Source of the DNA: Tractidigestivibacter montrealensis
GTDB taxonomy: Bacteria; Actinomycetota; Coriobacteriia; Coriobacteriales; Atopobiaceae
Direction of reading: 5' to 3'
NCBI RefSeq assembly: GCF_024741235.1
Contig: NZ_JANSKA010000006.1
Coordinates: 62,001-126,000 of the forward strand
DNA length: 64,000 nt
A program made the position numbers and the translations under genes. Position 1 is the first letter of the stretch. Each line of letters begins with the position of its first letter. Positions 1 to 8,986 of the stretch are shown here, in pieces. The notes beneath the pieces were generated by a model. That model searched no databases and was not told where the DNA came from. It saw only the letters and a program-made list of their open reading frames with translations.

Positions 1-885
1 AGCTCGAGCTGCAGGTACTGGGTCTGGGCAAAGCCGAGCGTCTTTACGCCGTAGGAGAGGGACCAGGTGCCCAGCAGGTAGAACAGGGTGTACGTGATGC
101 CCATGGCGCAGGTGCCAAGAACGACCTGCTTCCAGTACTTGGTGAGCTCGTGAAGCGGGCTCTTCACCACGCGGTCCTCCTTGACAGCCTTCTGGAAGAC
201 GGGGGTCTCGCTCATGCGCTCACGGACGACAAGACCAACAACCACGAGGACCGCGGAGAGCAGGAACGGGATGCGCCAACCCCAGGCGACCATGGTGTCC
301 TGCGAGAAGTTGCTCTCAAGCAGCAGGTTAACGCCGTAGGCAAAGAAGAAGCCGAGAGGGGCGCCCAGGTTGGGGAAGGAACCCCACAGCGCGCGCTTGT
401 TGGCCGGCGCGTTCTCGGTGGCGACAAGCGCCGCGCCCGACCACTCGCCCGCAAGGCCCAGGCCCTGGCATGCACGGCAGACGCACAGGAGCACTACGGC
501 CATCGGCCCAAGGACGTCATAGCCGGGTAGCACGCCAACCACAAAGGTGGAAATGCCCATCATCATGAGTGCAACTACCAGCGTCTTCTTGCGGCCGAGC
601 TTGTCGCCAAAGTGCCCAAAGAGTAGCGACCCAAACGGGCGTGCAAGAAACGACACGGCAAAGGTGACAAACGAGAATAGCGTCGCGAGGAACGGGTTCT
701 GCTTTGCGACGTCGGTGAAGAAGACGAGGCCAAAGTAGCTGGCGGCGGCAATCGAATAGCAGTAGTTATCGTAGAACTCGATTGCGGTGCCCCCCCATGG
801 AGGCGGCCATCACCTCGAGGACGGAGTCTCTCTTGGGAGCCTCGGCTACTGCCGGGGCGGTTAGCGATGTAGGTTGCGAAGACAT
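1..885 (-). pseudogene. MHS-type MFS permease, frameshifted; 3' end lies off the window
   Basis: Proton-coupled major facilitator permease of the metabolite:H+ symporter type (ProP/ShiA-like), an inner-membrane importer of an organic acid or zwitterion; the substrate cannot be told. The ATG at 885 follows a good AAGGAGAG ribosome site and opens MSSQPTSLTAP. About 30 codons later the frame breaks in a run of seven G (minus strand; C run at 790-796). Six G would restore MGGTAIEFYDNY, which matches the family's GTTIEWYDF signature, followed by RPFGSLLFGHFGDKLGRKK (the MFS loop 2-3 motif) and GEWSGAALVATENAP. Downstream of the run the frame stays open to the window edge. The lesion could be a real null mutation, a slippage-prone phase-variable tract or a sequencing error. 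Confidence 0.8.
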
Positions 886-1077
886 TGCTTCTCTCCTTGT
901 GGTCTGGGTTCTGGTGTGGGCGAGAACTTTTCGCCTTCACGCGGCGAACCCGTCTCTCCCTACGATGCGGAATCGTTCTCACAACGTCATTGCATGCTTG
1001 TTAGTCTGCCGTGCTCCTCTCGCTTGCGATGTTCCGCTCGGTCCGGATTTCCGCGGAGGACAGCCGGCATACGAAGA

Positions 1078-1147
1078 GGGCCCGGCGCCGTCTCTCCCCA
1101 ACAGCCCCGGGCCCAAAGGTCCGCAGCCGTCCGCAGGTGCGGACGGC
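1078..1147 (-). promoter_or_regulatory. Hairpin-rich leader between a short leader ORF and the MHS permease
   Basis: Two inverted repeats lie in the 280 bases between the short ORF at 1167-1217 and the permease start at 885. GGGCCCGG at 1078-1085 pairs with CCGGGCCC at 1107-1114. GCCGTCCGCA at 1126-1135 pairs with TGCGGACGGC at 1138-1147, a nearly perfect 10-bp stem with a tiny loop. There is no U-run after either on the minus strand, so a simple intrinsic terminator is not supported. A leader structure acting on permease expression is an inference. Confidence 0.35.
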
Positions 1148-1166
1148 CGTATGTGGCCACCCGCGC

Positions 1167-1217
1167 CTAGATAATGCTGGCAATCTCGATGAGATCGTGC
1201 GTGTTGGCCTGGAACAT
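1167..1217 (-). CDS. Candidate 16-residue leader peptide
   Basis: A very short frame with a purine-rich ribosome site (AGAGGGAG, about 7 bases before the ATG) encodes MFQANTHDLIEIASII and then stops. It sits upstream of two strong hairpins and of the permease gene on the same strand, the layout expected of a translated leader. It could equally be the remnant 5' end of a deleted gene. I recognise no family. Confidence 0.3.
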   Translation of the reverse strand: MFQANTHDLIEIASII

Positions 1218-1481
1218 CTTGGTCTCCCTCTTCGTAGCGCCCGCTTCTGCGTGGCGTGTGTGAGACTATGCGCCGGAGAAGTTCACGTAGCGCTACTATT
1301 CCGTGGGACGTAATACAAAGGTAATATTTCGGCGAAAGGTTGCTTTGCGTCGGCGAGCGTTGTGGCGCGCGGCGAGAAGGACAGCCGTCCGGCGCCGGAG
1401 TGCGCATTTTGGCAGCCAGCGCGTACAAAACCTTTGCTGCGGCGCCAACGAGGCGAGGGCCGTTAGCGACCCGGCGCTCCG

Positions 1482-4022
1482 CTACGCCTTCTTGCGTCGA
1501 GACGAGCTGCGCCCCGCTGAGCCGCCACGCCCTGACGCCGAGCCCTTACGCGCCCCGCGCGCCCCGCGCGTGCTGGCGGCGGCCTTCTTCTCCCTGCTCG
1601 GGCAGTCCATGTTCACGCAGATGCGCCATGGCCCGCGCTGTGTCACCACCTCGACGATTGGCGCGCCGCACTCCGGGCAGGTCTCGCCCGTGGCGTGCAG
1701 CTCGCCACGCTGCGGCAGAGGGTAGCTCGTGCCGCATTCGTCGTAGTTGGTGCAGCGGATGAAGCGCTTCCCGCTCTTCTCGGACTTGTGCGCCACCAGG
1801 TCGCCGTGACGGCCGGCCGCCTTGCAGGCGGCGCACTCCCCCACCACAATGTCAGGCTCGCGGTTGGTGGGGCACGCCGGGTTGATGCACGTCTCGTACG
1901 GACGGTTGCGGAACGGGTGCACCTTCACGCGCGGTGCGCCACACTCCGGGCACACGCCCGCCTCGCCCTCGATGGGCTCGATGCGCCCCTTGGGCAGCGG
2001 GTACGTCACGTCGCAGTCCGGCCAGCCCATGCAGCCCGCAAAGCTCCCGCGCGTCTTGGCGGACGTCTTCACCACCAGGTCGCGGCCACACTTGGGGCAC
2101 ACGCCAATCTTGGCATCGGCGGTCACGGCGTCGGCGATGGCCTCGGAGAGGTCGTCCTTGTGGTCGATGAGCCCGTCCATCATGCCGGCGAGAAGCGCAC
2201 GAGAGTGGTCGACGACCTGCGCCTGAGTGTCTGCACCCTCGGCGACCTTGGTCATGTCGCCCTCGAGCTCGGCGGTCATCTCGGGCGTGGTGATGCGCGG
2301 CGCGTAGTTGGTGAGCGCGTCGATAATTGCCATGCCCAGCTTGCTGGGCTCGGCCGGATCGTTCTTGAGGTACTTTACGTCGTAAAGGCGCTGGATGATC
2401 GAGGCGCGCGTGGACTTGGTGCCCAGCCCGCGCTTCTCCATCTCCTGGATGAGCTTGCCCTGGCTGTAGCGCGCGGGAGGCTCCGTCTGCTTGGCGTCAA
2501 GCGACATGGAGGTGACGTCGCAGGTATCACCCTCGTTTAGCTCGGGCAGCTGGTCATCCTTCTTGAGCCCGTAGGGGTAGATGGCGCGAAAGCCCGGCAC
2601 GGACAGGACGTTTCCCGTGGCAACGAAGGGCTCGCCGGCAACGTCCAGCTCGACCTTGGTCCCGGCAATCGTTGCCGGCCCCATGAGCGTAGCCAGGAAG
2701 CGTCGCGCGATGAGGTTGTAGAGCTTCCACTCCGCGGGCTGCAGGTTGTCCGGGTTGACGGCGCCGGTGGGATAGATGGGCGGGTGGTCGGTTGTCTCCT
2801 GCTTGCCGCGTGTGGCATGGAGCGTGCCCTGGCCGAGAAGCGCCTTGCACGTGGGCGCAAACTGCGGGACCGAGGAGAGCGTGCGCACGCACTCGCGCAG
2901 GTCGAGCGACGACGGGTAGACGGTGTTGTCCACGCGCGGATACGAGATGAGGCCGTCCATGTAGAGTGACTCGGCCAGGCGCATGGCACGCGCGGGCGAG
3001 ATGCCCTCGGCCGCCGCGGCTGCCTGCATGGACGTGGTGTTGAAGGGCACCGGCGGGTTCACGCGGCGCGTCTTGCGCGTGACTGCGCGCACCGTGGCGG
3101 TCTTCGCGTCGCGGACGTGGCCATAGGCCTTCTCGGCTGCGTCATGGTCCGTGAAGCGCGCGGTTGCGTGCGTGATGCGGAACGGGTCGGAGTCCGCGTG
3201 CGTGGCCTCGCCCGAGAGGACCCAGTAGTCCTCGGGCACAAAGGCCATACGCTCGCGCTCGCGCTCAACCACAAGGGCAAGCGTGGGCGTCTGCACACGG
3301 CCGGCCGAGCGCGTGTTGCCCAGACCGCCAAAGCGCACGCAGGTGAGGTAACGCGTGAGCACGGCACCCCAGATGAGGTCAATGTGCTGGCGGCTCTCGC
3401 CCGCGTCGGCAAGGTCCTGGTCAAGCGCCACCAGGTTGTCGAACGCGTGGTCTATCTCGGCCTTGGTGAAGGCAGAGTAGCGCGCACGAGAAACCTTCAC
3501 GTCTGGCGCCACCGAGAGAATCTGCTTGAGTGCGTCCGAGCCAATGAGCTCGCCCTCGCGGTCGAAGTCCGTACCAATGATGACCGAGTCTGCCTTCTTG
3601 GCGAGGTTCTTGAGCGAGCGGATAATCTCCTTCTCGGCAGGGAGCTTCTCGATGGGCGCCCACACCAGATACGGCAGGCTCGGAATCTTCCAACCCTTGA
3701 TGTCCACGCCGTCGGCCAGGAAGGGCTTGCGCTTGGTGGCAAAGGGCGGACGAGCAAGGCCATCGGGCACGTCTGCCGGCAGGTGCTCGCCCTCGGCGGT
3801 GAGGCCGTACCAGCCCTCCTGCGGGTCAAACTTGAGCTTGGGAGGGAAGTCCGGCTGCATGATGTGGCCGCGCAGGCCTATGGTCACCCAGTCCTCCCCG
3901 CCCTTCCTAAAGCGGTAGATGGGCGTGTTGTAGACCTTGTCCGCCTTGGGCTTGCCGGACTCAGAGAGGAGCCTGGCGATCTGCTGGGCGGCATCGTTCT
4001 TCTCGGTGACGACAAGGATCAA
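1482..4022 (-). CDS. topA: Type IA DNA topoisomerase I, archaeal-like, with C-terminal zinc ribbons
   Basis: Relaxes negatively supercoiled DNA by transient single-strand breakage. The 846-residue product has an N-terminal TOPRIM domain opening MILVVTEKNDAAQQIARLL, the acidic motif TDFDREGE at about 151-158, RSAGRVQTPTLAL at about 238-250 and the active-site Tyr near residue 361 in LISYPRVDNTVYP. At least four CxxCG zinc ribbons fill the last 200 residues, followed by a basic tail. The opening VTEKNDAA and the YPRVDNTVYP active site resemble archaeal topoisomerase I rather than the bacterial IVESPAKAKTI/YMRTDS signatures. The start is TTG at 4022: an in-frame TAA lies just upstream and GAGGT serves as ribosome site. 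It is last in the tatA-tatC run, 44 bases after tatC. Confidence 0.9.
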   Translation of the reverse strand: MILVVTEKNDAAQQIARLLSESGKPKADKVYNTPIYRFRKGGEDWVTIGLRGHIMQPDFPPKLKFDPQEGWYGLTAEGEHLPADVPDGLARPPFATKRKPFLADGVDIKGWKIPSLPYLVWAPIEKLPAEKEIIRSLKNLAKKADSVIIGTDFDREGELIGSDALKQILSVAPDVKVSRARYSAFTKAEIDHAFDNLVALDQDLADAGESRQHIDLIWGAVLTRYLTCVRFGGLGNTRSAGRVQTPTLALVVERERERMAFVPEDYWVLSGEATHADSDPFRITHATARFTDHDAAEKAYGHVRDAKTATVRAVTRKTRRVNPPVPFNTTSMQAAAAAEGISPARAMRLAESLYMDGLISYPRVDNTVYPSSLDLRECVRTLSSVPQFAPTCKALLGQGTLHATRGKQETTDHPPIYPTGAVNPDNLQPAEWKLYNLIARRFLATLMGPATIAGTKVELDVAGEPFVATGNVLSVPGFRAIYPYGLKKDDQLPELNEGDTCDVTSMSLDAKQTEPPARYSQGKLIQEMEKRGLGTKSTRASIIQRLYDVKYLKNDPAEPSKLGMAIIDALTNYAPRITTPEMTAELEGDMTKVAEGADTQAQVVDHSRALLAGMMDGLIDHKDDLSEAIADAVTADAKIGVCPKCGRDLVVKTSAKTRGSFAGCMGWPDCDVTYPLPKGRIEPIEGEAGVCPECGAPRVKVHPFRNRPYETCINPACPTNREPDIVVGECAACKAAGRHGDLVAHKSEKSGKRFIRCTNYDECGTSYPLPQRGELHATGETCPECGAPIVEVVTQRGPWRICVNMDCPSREKKAAASTRGARGARKGSASGRGGSAGRSSSRRKKA

Positions 4023-4066
4023 AGAACATTACCTCGCTTGCTTCGTGACGGCAGAGTCCCCCTAGT

Positions 4067-4855
4067 TTAAAGCTTGTCGAGCTCTGCGTTCTCGTAGTCC
4101 TCGCGGGACCACTTGAGGGCCTGCTTGCCGTCGCGCGCCACGATGACGTAGCGGGCAATTGCCAGGGCGATCTCGTACAGGGCGATAAGCGCGGCAAACA
4201 TGAGGAGCATGGTCACGGGCGAGGCATCTGGCGTGACGACGGCCGAAAGGACCATGAGACCAACGTAGATGTAGCGCCACTGCGAGCGGAAGGTCTTGTA
4301 CGGCACGATGTGCAGGATCGAGAGGTAGAAAATCACTAGCGGCAGCTCGAAGGCAATGCCAAAGCCAATCTCAAGCAGCATGTAGATATTGAGGTAGTCC
4401 TCGGCGTCGGCCATGTTCTGCGCGAACTCGAAGGACTGGTCGAGCAGCCAGCCAAACGCTGCAGGCTGAATCACGTAGTAGCAGAAGATCATGCCGATGA
4501 AGAACAGGGCGACAAGGGCCGCCACCGTGGGAACGACCCACTTGCGCTCCTTGGGCTTGAGCGCCGGCAGAATGAAGGCCATGATCTCCCAGATGATGAT
4601 GGGAGTGCAGATGATCATCGAGAAGAACATGGCGACCTTGAAGCGGATGGTGAAGCCGCCCAGCGCGGTGAGGACGTAGAGGTCGCCGCCGCGCATGGCC
4701 TCCTTGATCTGGTCGATCATGAGGTCGATGAGGGTGGGGGTGGCAAAGTAGACGATGACCGCCACCGTGAGGAGCGAGACCACGATGATGGTGAGCCTGC
4801 GACGAAGCTCGCCGAGGTGGTCCATGATGGGCATGCGTGCTGGTCCGATAGGCAT
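4067..4855 (-). CDS. tatC: Twin-arginine translocase subunit TatC
   Basis: Multi-spanning membrane receptor of the Tat pathway, which exports folded proteins carrying an RR signal peptide. The 262-residue product has the family's HLGELRRRL at 13-21, six predicted membrane spans, the conserved Pro-rich loop region after span 3 (LPALKPKERKW), FELPLVIFYL in span 4, and TPDASPVTMLLM before the last spans. An alternative start at Met8 or Met11 would give a more typical N-terminus. The adjacent tatA/B gene lies 20 bases upstream on the same strand, so the two very probably share a transcript. Confidence 0.95.
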   Translation of the reverse strand: MPIGPARMPIMDHLGELRRRLTIIVVSLLTVAVIVYFATPTLIDLMIDQIKEAMRGGDLYVLTALGGFTIRFKVAMFFSMIICTPIIIWEIMAFILPALKPKERKWVVPTVAALVALFFIGMIFCYYVIQPAAFGWLLDQSFEFAQNMADAEDYLNIYMLLEIGFGIAFELPLVIFYLSILHIVPYKTFRSQWRYIYVGLMVLSAVVTPDASPVTMLLMFAALIALYEIALAIARYVIVARDGKQALKWSREDYENAELDKL

Positions 4856-4875
4856 GGTGGTATGGGAGCGGGGCG

Positions 4876-5571
4876 CTAGGCCTGCTGCTCGCCGCCCTCC
4901 TCTCCGTCTGTAGCGGTAACGGTGTCGCTAGGCGCAGGGGCGTCGCTGTCGGCGGCGTCGGCCGCGGGTGCGTCGGTCTCGGGCGCGGACGCGTCGGCCT
5001 TCTCGGCCTCGGCGGCCTGCTCGCGACGGCGCTTGGGGCTCATCGCGTAGAGGTCGGCGGCAGTCGCGGGCTTGGGCTTCTCGTCCGCAGGCTTTGACGC
5101 CTCCGGTGCGGGAGCGCTTGCCGTCTTGGCCTCGGCGGGTGCCTCGGCTGCGGGCGCAGCGTCGGCGTCGCTGTCGGCGTTGGCACCCGAAGCGTCCTCC
5201 TCAGATGCCTTCTCGGCGGCTGCGGCGTCTGCCTTGGCCTTCTCGGCGGCGGCGCGCTCTGCCTCGAGGCGCTTCTTGCGCTCGGCGAACGTCTCGGTCT
5301 TGGGCGTGGACTTGGGGGAACCGGAGCCCTCAATGTCTGCGTCCTCCTCGCTGCGCTTGCGGTTGGGCTTCTTGGGCGCATCGCTCATTGCCTCGGTCGC
5401 GGGATCCACGATCTCGGTCTGAACCACCTGCGTAAAGCCCTCCTGGGCGTTTCTGAACTGCCGCAGCGCGCGGCCAATGGTGCGGCCCATCCCGGGGAGC
5501 TTGTCAGGCCCAAAGATGAGGAACGCGAAGAGCAGGATGAGAGCGAGCTCTGACTCTCCAATGCCAAACAC
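4876..5571 (-). CDS. tatA: Sec-independent translocase TatA/TatB family protein
   Basis: Single-span Tat component. The first 21 residues form the periplasmic tip and membrane helix (MFGIGESELALILLFAFLIF), followed by the family hinge GPDKLPGMGR and an amphipathic helix. Glu8 is the position conserved in TatB. The remaining 150 or so residues are a low-complexity tail rich in Ala, Glu, Asp and Lys, far longer than in a minimal TatA. It is the only TatA/B gene in the window, so it may serve both roles, as in minimal TatAC systems; that is inference. It lies directly upstream of tatC. Confidence 0.88.
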   Translation of the reverse strand: MFGIGESELALILLFAFLIFGPDKLPGMGRTIGRALRQFRNAQEGFTQVVQTEIVDPATEAMSDAPKKPNRKRSEEDADIEGSGSPKSTPKTETFAERKKRLEAERAAAEKAKADAAAAEKASEEDASGANADSDADAAPAAEAPAEAKTASAPAPEASKPADEKPKPATAADLYAMSPKRRREQAAEAEKADASAPETDAPAADAADSDAPAPSDTVTATDGEEGGEQQA

Positions 5572-5638
5572 GGTCGGTTTCCTCCAGCGTGGATCGAATT
5601 CCTACAGGTACCCGCAGCGCGCGGGCTTTCTGGAAGCG

Positions 5639-5959
5639 CTACTGCTGCGCCCCGGTAACGTTGAGGTCGGCGCCCACGCCAAGCAGCGAGAGGACGCGCG
5701 CCACGTTTCTCTGCGGGCGCTCCACCGAGAGGGTGCGGCCCGTCTCCTTTGCTCGGTGCGCCGCGCCAACCAGGACGCCTATGCCCGTCGAGTCAATGTA
5801 GGGCACCTCTGCCAGGTCGATTGCAAGCGAACCCTCGCCCGAGGAGAGTTGCTCGTCAAGGACGTCTCGCAGAGCAGAGGCGTTGGAGACGTCGACCTCG
5901 CCGGAGACCGCCACGCGGCAGCCTCCCTCGGTGGGTGTGGTTGAGATGTTGATGCTCAT
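5639..5959 (-). CDS. STAS-domain anti-sigma factor antagonist (SpoIIAA/RsbV-like)
   Basis: A 106-residue single STAS domain. Family members bind an anti-sigma factor kinase and are switched off by phosphorylation of one Ser. The phospho-site motif IDSTGIGVLVGA is intact, with Ser57 as the likely target, and SGEVDVSNA marks the first strand-helix turn. No anti-sigma kinase or sigma factor is adjacent, so the partner is unknown. The gene lies 15 bases downstream of the TPR gene and 67 bases upstream of tatA and is probably cotranscribed with both. Confidence 0.88.
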   Translation of the reverse strand: MSINISTTPTEGGCRVAVSGEVDVSNASALRDVLDEQLSSGEGSLAIDLAEVPYIDSTGIGVLVGAAHRAKETGRTLSVERPQRNVARVLSLLGVGADLNVTGAQQ

Positions 5960-5974
5960 GGAGGTCCCTCTTCC

Positions 5975-6907
5975 TTAGAGTCCGGTACCAGAGAGGTTGT
6001 TCAGTGTGTCCGTGAGACCCTTCGCCCCGGTCTCGCCCGAGGTTGGTGACGTGGTGGACGAGCTATTGTTCGAGTTGGTCGAGGTTGATGACGTGGCGCT
6101 CGACGAGGACTCGAGCGCGGCAAGGCGCTGGGTGGCGTAGGACTTCGCGCCATACTCGTCGTTGGGGTCGTTGTCGATGGCGGACTGGTAGGAGGCCTTG
6201 GCGGCGTCCTTGTCGCCGGAGTACTCCTGGACCATGCCCAGATTTGCCCAGGCGGGAGCATAGGTGGGCGAGTTCTGCGTGAGCGTCTCGAGGTCGGACT
6301 GCGCCTCGCTCGTGTTGCCCTCGTAGAGCTTGCAGAGCGCGATGTCCACGCGAACGGCGTCGGAGTCCTTGAGGTCGAGGTACTGCTGGTAGTAGCCAAT
6401 GGCCTTCTCGAGGAGCTCGTTGCCGTGGGTGGTGTCGTCGTCCGAGGAGGACACCGAGATGACCGAGGCGCCCCAGCGCATGTAGTTGCGGCCCAGGTTG
6501 AGCAGGGTCGCAAGGTTGGTGTTGTCAGAGGAGAGCTTGGACTCAAGCTCCGCGACGGTGTCCTGGTACTTGGCGTCCACAGCAGCCACACCGGTAGCGG
6601 AGCTGGAGTCCGCGGAGCTCTCGTCCGACGAGTCCGAGCTGCTGTCCGAGCTGGAGTCAGCGCTCGAGTCCTGGGAGCTTTGCTGCTCGGCCTGCTGGTT
6701 GTTAGAGAAGGCCGTGGAGAGCGTGGGCATCATGAGCGAGACAACCATGAGGACGGCAAAGATGATGATGACGACCTTGGCGGGCGTGGAGAGGCTGCTC
6801 GCAGGTGTAGACTGGCCATTCTTGGTCGCGGAGCCCTTGCCCCTTGCCGAGGACGCACCCGTTGCGGTGCCCTTCTTGGCCGCCTTTTTGCTTGGCTTCT
6901 TCGACAT
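5975..6907 (-). CDS. Membrane-anchored TPR-repeat protein
   Basis: The 310-residue product has a Lys/Ala/Ser-rich cytoplasmic N-terminus (1-43), one hydrophobic span at about 46-68 (VVIIIFAVLMVVSLMMPTLS), a Ser/Asp-rich linker (75-105) and TPR-like helical repeats at about 115-265, including YAPAWANLGMVQEYSGDKD. The tail is Ser/Thr/Asn-rich. Such proteins are usually extracytoplasmic scaffolds; the partner is unknown. It heads the run that continues into the STAS, tat and topA genes. The family is a structural assignment only. Confidence 0.75.
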   Translation of the reverse strand: MSKKPSKKAAKKGTATGASSARGKGSATKNGQSTPASSLSTPAKVVIIIFAVLMVVSLMMPTLSTAFSNNQQAEQQSSQDSSADSSSDSSSDSSDESSADSSSATGVAAVDAKYQDTVAELESKLSSDNTNLATLLNLGRNYMRWGASVISVSSSDDDTTHGNELLEKAIGYYQQYLDLKDSDAVRVDIALCKLYEGNTSEAQSDLETLTQNSPTYAPAWANLGMVQEYSGDKDAAKASYQSAIDNDPNDEYGAKSYATQRLAALESSSSATSSTSTNSNNSSSTTSPTSGETGAKGLTDTLNNLSGTGL

Positions 6908-7220
6908 GCCCGAACGATCCCTCCGTGTCCATATGCGTCTGGCCAGCCCAGGAATTGGGCCGTGTCACGTGCACTGGCGCCACTGGCGGCGCCACCGTTT
7001 GTGACCCTTTAATGTATGCCACATCCGGCCCGCCCTCGCGGGCGATGTGCGCGCTTCCCGATTCTACAGAACTCTGCGAGTCCGTTGGCGCAGGCCAAGC
7101 GCTAGTCCCATGCTAGGCATCGGCCTCCCGAACGAAAAATACATTCTGGAGGCCGTTGCCATACAAGCATTGTATATGTCCGCTCTTCTCGCCCGCCAGC
7201 GGCGAGAGGAGCTGGCCGCC
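6908..7220. other. Intergenic region with nested inverted repeats, no gene seen
   Basis: About 310 bases between the TPR gene and the end of the aminotransferase gene, both on the minus strand. It should hold the promoter of the TPR-tat-topA run. Nested dyads are visible: GTCAC/GTGAC arms around TGGCGCC/GGCGCCA at about 6965-7003, and CGGCCTCC at 7121-7128 with GGAGGCCG at 7148-7155. I could not assign either to a regulator, and no clear U-run makes the second a canonical terminator. Confidence 0.4.
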
Positions 7221-8519
7221 CTAGCCCTGCTGGCCGTCGCGCTCGGCCTTGGCAAGGCGCGCCGAGACGAGCTTCACGGCAACCACAAAGACGTCGAGCG
7301 CCGCGCCAAGGTCCTCGAGCGAGGGGTACGTGGGCGCGATGCGGATGTTGGTGTCCTCCGGGTCGCGGCCGTAGGGCCAGGTGGCGCCGGCAGGCGTCAG
7401 CTTCACGCCCAGCTCGGCTGCCAGGCCAACGATGGCCTTCGCGGAGCCCTTGGGGCCGTCGAACGAGACGAAGTAGCCGCCGTGGGGGTTGCTCCAGGTG
7501 GCACAGTCGAGACCGTCGAGGCCGGCGTGGAGCTTCTCCTGCACCAGCTCGAAGCGCGGGCGCACGATCTGGGCGTGCTTCTCCATGTGGGCCTTGATGC
7601 CGTCGAGGTCCTTGAGGAAGCGCACGTGCGCGAGTTGCGAGACCTTCTCGGGCGAGACGCGCATCACCGAGAAGGCCGCGCGGATCTCGGCCATGTCGGC
7701 GGAGCTGGCAGTGACAAACGCAATGCCCGAGCTGGGGAACGTCACCTTTGCCGTGGAGCCAAACTCGTAGACCAAGTCGGACTTGCCGGCCTCGGCCAGG
7801 GCATCGAAGATGTTGAGCAGGTGGTCGCCCTCGCCCTCGAAGGTGTGGACCACGTAGGCGTTATCCCAGAAGATGCGGAAGTCGGGCGCGGCGGGCGTGA
7901 GCGCGGCAAACTTGCGAACCACGTCGTCGGAGTACGTGACGCCCGTGGGGTTGGCGTACTTGGGGACGCACCAGATGCCCTTGACCGCGGGGTCATTCTC
8001 GACCAGGCGCTTCACCACGGCCATGTCGGGGCCATCCTCGAGCATGGGGACGGGGATGTTCTCAATGCCATAGTGGGCCGTGACCTTGAAGTGGCGATCG
8101 TAGCCGGGGGCGGGGCAGAGGAACTTGACCTTGCCCTGCTGGCTCCAGGGCTTGTTGCCGCCAATGCCGTGGGTGTAGGCGTTGCAGACCAGGTCGTGCA
8201 TGAGGTTGAGGCTCGAAGAGCCGTTCACGATCACGTTCTTGGGGTCGACGCCCAGAATCTGCGCGGCGAGGGCGCGCGCGGAGGGTAGGCCGTCGGGGGC
8301 ACCGTAGTTGTCAACGGCCACGCCCTGGTCGTCCATCTCGGTGGAAGAGCTGAGAACGTCAAGCATGGGGTGAGAGAGCGCGGTCTGCTCGGGGCTGGGC
8401 TTGCCTCGCGCCATGTCCAGCTTGAGGCCCAGCGAGCGAAGGTGCTCGGCCTCGGCCTCGAGGCGCGTAATCTCCTGTTCGAGTTCCTGATCTGACATGA
8501 GCTCATATGCGGTGGGCAT
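7221..8519 (-). CDS. PLP-dependent aspartate-type aminotransferase (fold type I)
   Basis: Transfers an amino group between aspartate or a similar amino acid and a 2-oxo acid in the cytoplasm. The 432-residue product belongs to the Asp_aminotransf/MocR-like group rather than the AspC group: it has LGLKLDMARGKPSPEQ at 31-46, NYGAPDGLPSARALAAQILG near 71-90, NPTGVTYSD, FWDNAYVVH and the PLP-binding Lys at about 258 in GSTAKVTFPSSG. The Mycobacterium Rv3722c aspartate aminotransferase is the kind of relative I have in mind. GAGGAGGGG stands 4 bases before the ATG at 8519. The gene is monocistronic as far as can be seen. Confidence 0.88.
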   Translation of the reverse strand: MPTAYELMSDQELEQEITRLEAEAEHLRSLGLKLDMARGKPSPEQTALSHPMLDVLSSSTEMDDQGVAVDNYGAPDGLPSARALAAQILGVDPKNVIVNGSSSLNLMHDLVCNAYTHGIGGNKPWSQQGKVKFLCPAPGYDRHFKVTAHYGIENIPVPMLEDGPDMAVVKRLVENDPAVKGIWCVPKYANPTGVTYSDDVVRKFAALTPAAPDFRIFWDNAYVVHTFEGEGDHLLNIFDALAEAGKSDLVYEFGSTAKVTFPSSGIAFVTASSADMAEIRAAFSVMRVSPEKVSQLAHVRFLKDLDGIKAHMEKHAQIVRPRFELVQEKLHAGLDGLDCATWSNPHGGYFVSFDGPKGSAKAIVGLAAELGVKLTPAGATWPYGRDPEDTNIRIAPTYPSLEDLGAALDVFVVAVKLVSARLAKAERDGQQG

Positions 8520-8671
8520 GGGCCCCTCCTCGTGACGGCTGCATGGACGGATACGGATGCGGTTGCGGTGCGCCCGGAACGCGTCCCGGGCTGCCGAGGC
8601 GCGGCAGTTGGCGCACAGCGGCGAGAAAGAAGTATAGCGCGACGCCCTGTAGGCGTGATGCAGCTGGTACC

Positions 8672-8986
8672 ATGGGTTTCATGATGAGAAACACAGACAC
8701 ACACGAGCATCGCACCGCCCGTAGCGTCACGCACGGGGGGCTGCGCGCACCGGAGTACGGCGAGCTGCAGCAGCTGGTGAACGAGCTCTACTACCACAAC
8801 ATGTCCGGTGCGGTCTCCAAGATCGACGTGCTCACGCGCGCCGAGATCGACGACCTGTGCGATGACCTCATGGAGGTCGTCGACCTCCTCCCCGCTGGCA
8901 AGTACAAGCGCGGGAGGCTGTGCGACCAGCTCAACAGCATCGTGACCGCCCACGGCTGGGGCAACGTCTACGGCACCGTTGAATGA
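8672..8986 (+). CDS. Small conserved protein of unknown function
   Basis: A 104-residue soluble acidic protein, divergent from the aminotransferase gene. The core YGELQQLVNELYYHNMSGAV and DLLPAGKYKRGRLCDQLNS reads as two or three helices and looks constrained, but I do not recognise a named family. The start is ATG at 8672 or 8681; the ribosome site is weak for both. The TGA stop lies inside the left arm of a 17-bp palindrome, so termination of translation and the putative transcription terminator coincide. Confidence 0.6.
   Translation: MGFMMRNTDTHEHRTARSVTHGGLRAPEYGELQQLVNELYYHNMSGAVSKIDVLTRAEIDDLCDDLMEVVDLLPAGKYKRGRLCDQLNSIVTAHGWGNVYGTVE

Noticed and set aside
3117-4070. 317-codon plus-strand frame
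   Set aside because: Antisense to topoisomerase I; no ribosome site or domain.
7047-8288. 413-codon plus-strand frame
   Set aside because: Antisense to the aminotransferase, with no recognisable domain.
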